NCBI RefSeq assembly: GCF_003994415.1
Contig: NZ_CP034689.1
Location: 4,340,001 to 4,404,000, forward strand
DNA length: 64,000 nucleotides
Direction: 5' to 3'
Source of the DNA: Achromobacter spanius
Lineage (GTDB): Bacteria; Pseudomonadota; Gammaproteobacteria; Burkholderiales; Burkholderiaceae_B
The first letter of the stretch is position 1, and every line of letters starts with the position of its first letter. The translations under genes were made by a program, and so were the position numbers. The notes under the pieces were generated by a model. The model had not been told where the DNA came from, did no database searches, and saw nothing but the letters and a program-made list of their open reading frames with translations. Of this stretch, positions 57,320 through 64,000 are shown one piece after another.

Positions 57320-58702
57320 TCACCGTGAAAAGCCCGGCATTTGCTGCCCGCTTGCCGGGCCCATCAGGTAATAGCCCCAGGCATTGAAAGTTGAATCCGC
57401 CGCCTCTTGCCGCCCGCCCGGCAGCGGCAGCGTCACGCCGCGCGCAATCGGGCGCACCAGGCGCGGGGTTACGATGATCACCAGTTCGGTGTCTTCTTGC
57501 GAGTAGTCGACGCTGCGGAAGAACGCACCGATGATCGGCAGGTCGCCCAGCATCGGCACTTTGTTGACCATGGCCTTGGTCTGCCGCGACACCAGCCCGC
57601 TGATCACGAAGCTTTCGCCGTCGCCCAGTTCAACGGTGGTGTCCGCGCGGCGTGTGCGCAGTGCCGGAATGATCGTGCTGCTGTCCGAACTGGTGTTGAT
57701 GGCGATGCCGTTGCTGTAGTCCAGTTCACTGGCCTCGGGCGCGACCTTCAACGAAATGCGATCGCGCGACAGCACGGTGGGCGTCACGGTCAGGCCGATA
57801 CCAAATGGCTTGAAGGTGACCGTGGTGGTGCCCAGGCCGCCCGCTTCCGGAATTGGCAATTCGCCGCCCGCCAGGAAGCTGGCGCTTTGGCCCGTCAGCG
57901 CCACCAGCGTGGGCTCGGCCAGCACGCGCGCCATGCCGTTGCTTTGCAACAGGCGCAGGCGCGCCGCAAAATTGTTCGAGTCGTAGAACAGCGAAAATCC
58001 AGAGGCGATGGCGCCGCCGGGTGTAAAGCCCAGAGGGGAACCCAGACCGGCCGGCGACTGGGCGCTGGTGCCTGCCCACGGGCCATTGCTGGCGGCGAAG
58101 TTGATGCCGGCCTGCTTCATCACCGACCGCGATACTTCCACCACCTTGACCTCGACCTGGACCACGCCCCCCGTGCCGGCAGTGGACACGTCCACCACGT
58201 TCTTGTCGCCCACGGCCGCGGCCGCGGCTTTCGCGGCGGCGATCTGTGCCAGGGGCGTTTCGGCGTAGCCGGAAACCACCGCCCGGTCACCGGCGATGTC
58301 GACGTTGACGCCGCCGTCGATGCCCCGGCTGGCCAGCGCGGCCTGCACCGACGAGGCCACGCGCACATTCCAGATCTGCGGCGCGGCGTTGTTGCCGGTC
58401 CATATCTGAAGCTGCGTGGTGCCTGCCTTCTTGCCGTACAGCAGCAGCGAGCCCGCGCGCTTGCCCGAGGCCGGCAGGATTTTCACGTCGGCCACCTCGG
58501 GGTCCCCGATGGCGATGCGGCGCGGCGTGGCGCCGTCAAGCATGAGCGATTGCTGGCCCTTGACGGCCACCGCGATATCACGGACAGGCGCATTCGCGCC
58601 TGTCGCGGGCGCGCCGGTTTGCGCCAGGCCGACGACACCGTATGTCATCGCCGCCGCGGCCGACAGGACGCAAGTCATGGTGGTGCGCTGATATCTCTTC
58701 AT
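57320..58702 (-). CDS. rcpA: RcpA/CpaC outer-membrane secretin
   Basis: Secretin of the Tad system, 460 residues. The signal peptide begins MKRYQRTTMTCVLSAAAAMTYGVVGLAQ. A pilus-assembly N-domain (KGQQSLMLDGATPRRIAIGDPEVADVKIL), a BON-like domain and the secretin domain follow (ALTGQSASFLAGGELPIPEAGGLGTTTVTFKPFGIGLTVTPTV, then LVSRQTKAMVNKVPMLGDLPIIGAFF). It forms the channel for the pilus. The start at 58702 was chosen for the signal peptide. Confidence 0.93.
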   Translation of the reverse strand: MKRYQRTTMTCVLSAAAAMTYGVVGLAQTGAPATGANAPVRDIAVAVKGQQSLMLDGATPRRIAIGDPEVADVKILPASGKRAGSLLLYGKKAGTTQLQIWTGNNAAPQIWNVRVASSVQAALASRGIDGGVNVDIAGDRAVVSGYAETPLAQIAAAKAAAAAVGDKNVVDVSTAGTGGVVQVEVKVVEVSRSVMKQAGINFAASNGPWAGTSAQSPAGLGSPLGFTPGGAIASGFSLFYDSNNFAARLRLLQSNGMARVLAEPTLVALTGQSASFLAGGELPIPEAGGLGTTTVTFKPFGIGLTVTPTVLSRDRISLKVAPEASELDYSNGIAINTSSDSSTIIPALRTRRADTTVELGDGESFVISGLVSRQTKAMVNKVPMLGDLPIIGAFFRSVDYSQEDTELVIIVTPRLVRPIARGVTLPLPGGRQEAADSTFNAWGYYLMGPASGQQMPGFSR

Positions 58703-58767
58703 TGTGCCGGATCTAGTTATTTTGAAAGGTCCAGCCGCGGGCGGCACCTGGCCACGCGCAGCGATGG

Positions 58768-59724
58768 TCAATAGCGAACGCGCTCGGATTTATCTCCCCG
58801 CAGGATTTCGATGGTTCTGCCGCCGCCTTTGCCGCCTGTCGCCGCCACGCGGTTGACGGGGGCTTGGGCCGCGGGCGTGGTGCCTTCAAGCTGCAGCAGG
58901 CTGTCGCCCGCGTACGCACGATTGGGACCGTCCTGCAAGGCCTCGCGCTGCGCCGGGGTCAGGTCGGCGCGGGTCGCCAACACCGTGCCGCGCTTGGCGA
59001 ACAGCGTCTCGTCGGGCACCGCGTCGTCGCCCACCGGGCGCAAAGCCAATTGCAGGCGGCCGGCGCGGCTGGCCAGGATCAGCTCGTTGATGTGTTCGAC
59101 GGGCACCGCCAGCACCGCGGTGCGCGCCGGCTGGCTGGGGCCTTGTTGCAGCACCGACTTTTCTTCCGGGCCATCCACCGAGGCCTTGCCGTAGGCCAGC
59201 ACGCGCAATTGCGCCTGAAGCAGCCGGGCCTGGCCTCCCGAAATTTCCTGGTTCTTTTCCACCATGAAGAACACGTCCACCATGTCGCCGGGCGCGATGC
59301 GGTTGCCGCCACCGATTACTTCGTCAACCGCGATCGCCACGGCGCGCTCGCCGGGCTTGAGCTGCCTGGCCAGGCCTTGCGCCAAAAGGCTGGGCACGAT
59401 GGGGTCACCCGGCGCAACGTCCACGCGCGTCACCGAGCCTTCCAAGGGCGCCAGGGTGTCGAAGCTGTTGGACAACGCCACCTGCCATTGCGCCAACGTC
59501 AGCATTTTTTCGGCGTCTATGCGGGTGCCGGCGGGAATGGCCTCTTTGGCCACCACCACGGGATAAAACTTGACGGGCGGCGCGACCGGCGCGGGCGCCG
59601 TGGCCACCGGAACCGGGCTGGCTGGCGGTGCGCTGGGTTGGGACGCCAGGCGCCAAGCCAGGAAGGCCAGCACCAGACCCGCCACCAACAACACGCCCGC
59701 GATGATCTTGCTAAGACTGCTCAT
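58768..59724 (-). CDS. cpaB: CpaB/RcpC pilus assembly protein (SAF domain)
   Basis: Protein of 318 residues. The membrane anchor MSSLSKIIAGVLLVAGLVLAFLAW is followed by a SAF domain (YPVVVAKEAIPAGTRIDAEKMLTLAQW) and the RcpC C-terminal domain (RAVAIAVDEVIGGGNRIAPGDMVDVFF). It acts in the periplasm with the secretin. AAGGGA lies before the ATG. The start overlaps the tadE stop (ATGA). Confidence 0.92.
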   Translation of the reverse strand: MSSLSKIIAGVLLVAGLVLAFLAWRLASQPSAPPASPVPVATAPAPVAPPVKFYPVVVAKEAIPAGTRIDAEKMLTLAQWQVALSNSFDTLAPLEGSVTRVDVAPGDPIVPSLLAQGLARQLKPGERAVAIAVDEVIGGGNRIAPGDMVDVFFMVEKNQEISGGQARLLQAQLRVLAYGKASVDGPEEKSVLQQGPSQPARTAVLAVPVEHINELILASRAGRLQLALRPVGDDAVPDETLFAKRGTVLATRADLTPAQREALQDGPNRAYAGDSLLQLEGTTPAAQAPVNRVAATGGKGGGRTIEILRGDKSERVRY

Positions 59725-60233
59725 GGTGTCCCTTGCGATATCTGTACGATGGCTTTCGACGACAACCTGCTTGGAACCCAGTCCTTGTTGGTGCCGGGCA
59801 ACAGGACGATGAACGACTGCAAGGTGGCCAGCAAGGGCCAGGATTGCGTGTTGTAGGTCATGGCGACGGTGGCGCAGTTGGCGACTTGGCCACCGGATCC
59901 GGTCCATGTGCACGGGGCACTGGTGGTCGCGCAGGCCACGGCCGAACCCGAGGAAAAGACGCTCATGGCAGCGGTGCAGGCATCGCCCTGCACGTTCGGG
60001 CTGCCCGTGATCTGGGCGTGTACGGCGGCGCGCGCGCCTTCGCCGGCGGCGGCCGCCAGTTGTTGCTGCATCCAGAACAGCACACCGTAGCCGACCACCG
60101 CGCAGATGAAGATCAGCAGCATGGTCAAGGTCAACGACAGCTCAAGCGCGGCAATGCCGCGTTGACGGATCAATGGCGCGCAAAAGCGTCGTGGATGGCG
60201 AGGAGCACGGCGGGCGGGCTTGGGCAGGCTCAT
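59721..60233 (-). CDS. tadE: TadE-like pseudopilin
   Basis: TadE-family minor pseudopilin of 170 residues. A basic N-terminus and RQRGIAALELSLTLTMLLIFICAVVGYGVLFWM give the prepilin-like cleavage region with Glu after the processing site, then a periplasmic tail with four cysteines that may form disulphides. It is processed by the TadV peptidase. It begins 1 base after the second TadE-like gene. Confidence 0.9.
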   Translation of the reverse strand: MSLPKPARRAPRHPRRFCAPLIRQRGIAALELSLTLTMLLIFICAVVGYGVLFWMQQQLAAAAGEGARAAVHAQITGSPNVQGDACTAAMSVFSSGSAVACATTSAPCTWTGSGGQVANCATVAMTYNTQSWPLLATLQSFIVLLPGTNKDWVPSRLSSKAIVQISQGTP

Positions 60234-60234
60234 G

Positions 60235-60759
60235 TCAGCCCCCTACGCCCAGAGTGTTGCCCAGGTGGACCGTGGCGCGCGCGCTCAACACGCTGGAAGC
60301 CGGCATCATGGCCAACTGCAACAGCGGGAACGACGGAATCAAGGGGTTCGCGCCATAGGCGTAGGACACCGTCACTTCAATCTGGTCGGGCGCCAGGGGC
60401 TGGCCGCTGCAGGTGCCGCCAGCGCTGCTGCTCAAGGCGCCCCCGCTGCCGCACACCGCCACTTTGATGGGCGCGGACGACATAGACGACATCCATTGCG
60501 CGATATCCAGCGCCGTGTCGCGTCCGGCGTTGGCCCGCGCCGCCAGCGAAGCCGTGCCGGCTTGCCATTGCAGAACCTTGCGCGCGCCATCCTGCGCCGC
60601 CAACGTCACTGAATTCTGAGCAAGAAACACCAGCCCGTAGGTCAGGATGCCGTAGAACACCAGGAAGAACACCACGAATACCAGGGCGAACTCAAGGGCA
60701 TAAGCACCACGCTGAGCGCGGCGATGCCCAGATACATTGCATAGGGAACCTGGCGCCAA
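60235..60759 (-). CDS. TadE-like pseudopilin, non-ATG start, overlapping prepilin peptidase
   Basis: TadE-family protein with QRGAYALEFALVFVVFFLVFYGILTYGLVFLAQ followed by a periplasmic domain with two cysteines. No ATG or GTG exists in frame upstream of the membrane helix without a very long extension. The TTG at 60759 gives MAPGSLCNVSGHRRAQRGAYALEF and is the most likely start. It overlaps the 3' end of the prepilin peptidase gene by 118 bp. The start could be further upstream. Confidence 0.75.
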   Translation of the reverse strand: MAPGSLCNVSGHRRAQRGAYALEFALVFVVFFLVFYGILTYGLVFLAQNSVTLAAQDGARKVLQWQAGTASLAARANAGRDTALDIAQWMSSMSSAPIKVAVCGSGGALSSSAGGTCSGQPLAPDQIEVTVSYAYGANPLIPSFPLLQLAMMPASSVLSARATVHLGNTLGVGG

Positions 60760-61163
60760 CGTTGCGACAGCGCCCAATAGCGCGACACGACCAAGACCCC
60801 GAGGCTGTGCAGGCCCGCCAGCAGGTTCGACAACAACAGCACCAGCACCAACGGCGCCAGGCCCAGCCACAGGCCCAGAACGGCGACGGCCTTGATGTCG
60901 CCCGCGCTCATCAGGCGCCGGCCCCACAGCGGCAGCAACAGAAAGGCGGCTAGAAACCCCGCCACGGTCATCAGCCAACCCGTCCAACGCGGGGGAAACA
61001 TCCATCCGGGCACGAACGCGGCGGCGGCCAGCCATAGCAGCTGAGCCGCGAAGCCCGCCACGATCAACGTGTTGGGTACGCGGCGATAGCGAAGATCGTT
61101 GTAGATCAGCACCCCATTCCAGCATGCGAACACCAGCAGCCACAGCACTTCCCCTGGATACAA
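60642..61163 (-). CDS. tadV: Prepilin peptidase TadV/CpaA
   Basis: A24-family aspartic peptidase of 173 residues with about five to six membrane helices that processes Flp prepilin and pseudopilins. The catalytic aspartates are likely Asp23 in NDLRYRRVPN and the one in SAGDIKAVAVLGLW. The start is a TTG at 61163 with AAGAAGG at good spacing. The last 25 residues (after VPYAMYLGIAALSVV) read oddly and overlap the next gene, so the functional C-terminus may lie earlier. Confidence 0.88.
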   Translation of the reverse strand: MYPGEVLWLLVFACWNGVLIYNDLRYRRVPNTLIVAGFAAQLLWLAAAAFVPGWMFPPRWTGWLMTVAGFLAAFLLLPLWGRRLMSAGDIKAVAVLGLWLGLAPLVLVLLLSNLLAGLHSLGVLVVSRYWALSQRWRQVPYAMYLGIAALSVVLMPLSSPWYSWCSSWCSTAS

Positions 61164-61307
61164 GGCGGGACCTTCTTATCAATCAGATTCAACGGCAGGC
61201 GCGTTCGTCCAGACGGACATGCCCGGTCAAGCCACTGATACAGCGCGCGTACCGCGATGGCTCGCCACATTGAGCCGGCACGGTACGCGTGGCACACCAA
61301 GGCGCGA

Positions 61308-61496
61308 TTAACCGCCGGCAGTGCCGCCAGCCGTATCGAGCTTGCCGCCGAGCCCCGTGAACATATTGCCGAGGGCATCAGTGAAAGTGCCCACGGCAGC
61401 GATCAGGGCCACTGCCACCAGACCCGCGATCAGCCCGTATTCCAGGGCGGTGATGCCGTCTTCGTCGTTCCAGAACTGCGCAAGTTTCGCTTTCAT
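61308..61496 (-). CDS. flp: Flp/Fap type IVb pilin
   Basis: Major pilin of 62 residues. The leader MKAKLAQFWNDEDG is followed by ITALEYGLIAGLVAVALIAAVG, with cleavage after Gly14 and Glu at +5 of the mature form, the type IVb pattern. CAGGAG precedes the ATG. It is the first gene of the Tad locus and probably the most highly expressed. Confidence 0.96.
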   Translation of the reverse strand: MKAKLAQFWNDEDGITALEYGLIAGLVAVALIAAVGTFTDALGNMFTGLGGKLDTAGGTAGG

Positions 61497-61571
61497 TTCG
61501 AACTCCTGACACTCGCTTGATAATTGAGCCGATCCGCGATGCGGCTACGACCCCCTATTCCCGGTATTTCT

Positions 61572-61585
61572 GCTTTGCGAATGCC
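61572..61585 (-). promoter_or_regulatory. Candidate sigma-54 promoter of flp
   Basis: On the minus strand GGCATTCGCAAAGC carries the GG and GC dinucleotides exactly ten bases apart, as in -24/-12 promoters, about 76 bases before the flp start. The -12 flank lacks the usual TT. A sigma-54 activator is encoded at the end of the same locus. Confidence 0.5.
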
Positions 61586-61612
61586 CTGCATTCGTTCGCA
61601 GACCGGGCCCTG

Positions 61613-62443
61613 CTAACCCGGCCCCAGCGTGGAGCCGGGCGCCTTGCCTGGTTCAGCCACAGGCGCCGATTCAATGAAAGAGTCGATCCGCTGCGCCATG
61701 CGCGCACGGAAACGGTTTGATGCCCGCTGCAATTGCCAACGCATGATCAGCAACATGAGCGCGGACAGCACGAAAGCGATATACGGCAACATGACCCCAC
61801 CGATTTGCAGGCTGGAACTGTCGCGAGGGGCTGTGCAGATAACGGTGCCGGCCGCCGCGCCGGTGTAATGCATGCCGCACACGGCCACCGCCATCAAAAT
61901 GGCCGCGCCGCCGCGCTGAAACTCGTTCTGAGTATTGAATGCCAGCCACAGTGCGGCTGACGCGGCAATTACGGCGATAAGCACCGATAAAACGACAATC
62001 GGCAAATTCCACAGCAACACGGCCGGCATGCGCATGGCGCCCATACCCAGATAATGCATGGCGGCCACCCCTAAGCCAGCGGCCAAACCGCCCATCACGC
62101 AACGGCCGAACGTGAAGTTGGCGCGGCCGACATACCAGAACGCCCAACCGGAAAAACCGGCCGCCACGACGAAGCTCAGTGTGGTCAGGCCAAGCTGATA
62201 ACCCACGTCGAATGGCAGGTTTTGAGCCTGCATGCCAATGAAGTGCATGCTCCAGATACCGACGCCGCCCATCGCCACGGCGCCGATGATGATGTAACCG
62301 ATACGGATGTCACCGTCCTGAGTTTCAGTGCGTATGCCCGCCGCCGCCAGCAAGGCGACGTATGAACCCAGCACCGCCGTGAGAAAAGACAAGGCAACCA
62401 GACCACCATTGAATGAAAGCGGAACGATATCGCCCGGGTTCAT
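61613..62443 (-). CDS. MHYT-domain membrane sensor protein
   Basis: Integral membrane protein of 276 residues with about seven helices. It carries three MHYT-type motifs: MHFIGM, MHYLGM and MHYTGA, whose Met and His residues are thought to bind copper or a gas-like ligand. No GGDEF, EAL or kinase domain follows; the protein ends in a short Arg-rich cytoplasmic tail. The ATG at 62443 has GGAG before it. It lies upstream of flp on the same strand, but transcription probably restarts at flp. Confidence 0.9.
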   Translation of the reverse strand: MNPGDIVPLSFNGGLVALSFLTAVLGSYVALLAAAGIRTETQDGDIRIGYIIIGAVAMGGVGIWSMHFIGMQAQNLPFDVGYQLGLTTLSFVVAAGFSGWAFWYVGRANFTFGRCVMGGLAAGLGVAAMHYLGMGAMRMPAVLLWNLPIVVLSVLIAVIAASAALWLAFNTQNEFQRGGAAILMAVAVCGMHYTGAAAGTVICTAPRDSSSLQIGGVMLPYIAFVLSALMLLIMRWQLQRASNRFRARMAQRIDSFIESAPVAEPGKAPGSTLGPG

Positions 62444-62931
62444 GAACGGCTCCGATGAAAACGCCGGCATCCAAGGAGCGGGATCGGTTGATCGCGCCGT
62501 GCATTACTGGGGTGATGCGCGCCCATTTTGGGAACTCCCGGTGGCTCATAACCGATATGTTTTTGATACGTTTATATAGTCTTATCTATTAACATTTAAT
62601 ACACATCAGGGTTATTACCTATATTCACGATAATGCGGGCACAGACATGTAACAGATATACCAAAATTCGAACTTATTTGATGAAAATGCCCTAGTTAAC
62701 CCTTATAAATCGTGAACATTTTCGTTCCTGAGAATTTCCATATGTTGTAATGCTGCCGTGCCCGTCCGGTCACAATGAAATAAATTGTTATTATTACTCG
62801 CCGCTGACTGCATACTATCCGCGGCGCACTGAAAGCCCCTTACCCATGTTATGTCCCTTTAATTATTCAATATATTGGCAATATCGAATATTCATCGGGA
62901 CGGCGGCGGCGCAAACCGAGACATATAGGCA
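62444..62931. other. AT-rich intergenic region without genes
   Basis: This 488-bp divergent gap is much richer in A and T than the rest of the window. It holds no credible coding frame. Visible features are a hairpin with arms CGCCGC and GCGGCG (62799-62804 and 62821-62826) and a 10-bp palindrome CAATATATTG (62868-62877) about 55 bases before the transporter start. It probably contains the promoters of both flanking genes and possible binding sites for a virulence-type regulator. Confidence 0.7.
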
Positions 62932-64000
62932 ATGAGACGTACGTACCCGGCAAGTTCGCTTACCCTCGCCCTTGTTTGTATCTTTGCCCTTGGCGCACAG
63001 GCGCGGGCGGATGGCCCGCTCCGAGGCAACCCTGTTGACGCCCTGCCGCAGCTTGAAAGACCGCCCGGCGCCACGCAACCGCCTCCCGTCGTGCAAACCA
63101 CCACGCCCGAGCAGTTGGCGTTGCAGGCCAGGCTGGCGCAACGCATCGTCCCCTTGAACTTCGACGTCAGCGGCGTTCACGCCATTCCCTTCGACGAGGT
63201 TTCCGCGATACTCAGCCCGCTGTCGGGCAAGGAAATCAGCTTGGGCGAGCTGGTTCAGCAAGTCGACAAGATCACACAGCTATACCGCGACAAGGGTTAT
63301 CCGCTGTCTTTCGCGCTGGTACAGAATCAGACGTTTGCCAATGGCCTGGTCGTGGTGACCGTGGTCGAAGGCTTTATTGCCAACGTGCGGATTGAAGGCG
63401 ATATCGGCAACGCGCAGGGGCGTTTGGACACCCTGGCCGGCCCGCTAACGCAAGAGCGTCCGCTCAAACAGGCCACGCTTGAGCGCCAGTTGAATTTGAT
63501 GCGCACGGTGCCCGGCGTGAAATTCACCCCCAGCCTGGATTTGCCGCGCCGCGCGGACGGCGCCACTGAACTGGTATTGACCGCCACCCGGCACCCGTTC
63601 AGTTTGACGGGCGGGATAGCCGACCTGGGTACCGGCATGCAACCCTTGGTCAATATGGGCGCCAACAGCCTCACGCCGCTGGGCGAACAGGTCAAACTCA
63701 CCGCTGCGGTGCCGTTCAATACCGACGACGTGAAATACGTCATGGGCGAAATCAGCGTGCCCATCGGCCCCGACGGTTTGGCGGTCAAGGTGGATGGCTA
63801 TCACTACGACGCCAAACCCAAGGATGACGCAATCGAATATCTGGGTTTTGAACGGCGCGTCAAGAACGACCGTATCGGCATCGGCGTCAGCTATCCGATT
63901 TTGCTGAACAACACGCGTTCGCTCACCGGCACGGTGGGGATGTACGCGGCCAATTCCAAAGACCGCTATGAAGCGCGTAATTCCGACCGCTGGCTGCAGC
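62932..64000 (+). CDS. FhaC/ShlB-family two-partner secretion transporter, 3' end beyond window
   Basis: TpsB outer-membrane transporter, at least 356 residues, cut by the window edge. The signal peptide MRRTYPASSLTLALVCIFALGAQARA precedes a proline-rich linker and the POTRA domains (FDVSGVHAIPFDEVSAILSPLSGKEISLGELVQQVDKITQLYRDKGYPLSFALV, then VVVTVVEGFIANVRIEGD). The start of the 16-strand barrel follows. Such proteins export a large TpsA exoprotein such as a filamentous haemagglutinin, probably encoded further right. Confidence 0.9.
   Translation, partial: MRRTYPASSLTLALVCIFALGAQARADGPLRGNPVDALPQLERPPGATQPPPVVQTTTPEQLALQARLAQRIVPLNFDVSGVHAIPFDEVSAILSPLSGKEISLGELVQQVDKITQLYRDKGYPLSFALVQNQTFANGLVVVTVVEGFIANVRIEGDIGNAQGRLDTLAGPLTQERPLKQATLERQLNLMRTVPGVKFTPSLDLPRRADGATELVLTATRHPFSLTGGIADLGTGMQPLVNMGANSLTPLGEQVKLTAAVPFNTDDVKYVMGEISVPIGPDGLAVKVDGYHYDAKPKDDAIEYLGFERRVKNDRIGIGVSYPILLNNTRSLTGTVGMYAANSKDRYEARNSDRWLQ

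Noticed and set aside
61106..61378. 90-residue frame between flp and tadV
   Set aside because: It overlaps the end of flp and the start of tadV and resembles no Tad component.

Overview
The window is GC-rich DNA, densely packed with short operons. The gene families point to a beta-proteobacterium of the Alcaligenaceae, most likely Achromobacter, with Bordetella the nearest alternative. The indicators are four orphan Bug/TctC-type binding proteins, DUF2863, DUF2968 and DUF1178 proteins, an EarP/EF-P(Arg32) pair, separate acnA and acnB genes, and a Tad pilus locus beside an FhaC-like two-partner secretion transporter. This placement is inferred from gene content, not from a phylogenetic marker.

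Left part (1-25.8 kb). An ABC transporter of the TrpXYZ type runs off the left edge. It is followed by an aldo/keto reductase and a malonate-utilisation operon: a GntR regulator, malonyl-CoA decarboxylase, an enoyl-CoA hydratase-like protein and malonyl-CoA synthetase. A TctC protein lies downstream, behind its own terminator boundary. Next come a spermidine-synthase-like protein and two acyl-CoA catabolic modules. The first (9.8-17.1 kb) is divergent from an IclR regulator and encodes enoyl-CoA hydratase, NDP-forming acyl-CoA synthetase, TctC and two acyl-CoA dehydrogenases. The second (17.1-22.5 kb) encodes a thiolase and hydratase divergent from two acyl-CoA dehydrogenases and a LysR regulator. 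Its divergent promoter carries an ATAC-N7-GTAT box nested in a larger inverted repeat. A CBS-domain protein, a TauE/SafE permease and two membrane or secreted FxLYD-like proteins follow.

Middle (25.9-46.7 kb). The two aconitase genes, acnB and acnA, lie 13 kb apart and carry the same 21-bp palindrome upstream, which suggests common control. Between them are a lytic-transglycosylase-like lipoprotein, an orphan HigA-like regulator, a Fur-box-preceded TonB receptor broken by a frameshift in a G7 tract, a pirin-like protein lacking the metal ligands with its LysR partner, and a third catabolic module (TctC, acyl-CoA ligase, dienoyl-CoA-reductase-like SDR, LysR). After acnA come a LigB-type dioxygenase, a DUF2863 protein, earP and efp. 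A hairpin with repeats in its loop sits between earP and efp.

Right part (46.8-64 kb). A DUF2968 lipoprotein is followed by a complete Tad/Flp pilus locus on the minus strand: flp, prepilin peptidase, two TadE-like genes, cpaB, cpaC/rcpA, cpaE/tadZ, tadA, tadB, tadC, tadD, DUF3613, a TadG-like protein and a sigma-54 activator with a degenerate receiver. A GG-N10-GC element upstream of flp fits sigma-54 control. An MHYT-domain membrane protein and an AT-rich intergenic region precede a partial FhaC/ShlB-type transporter at the right edge.
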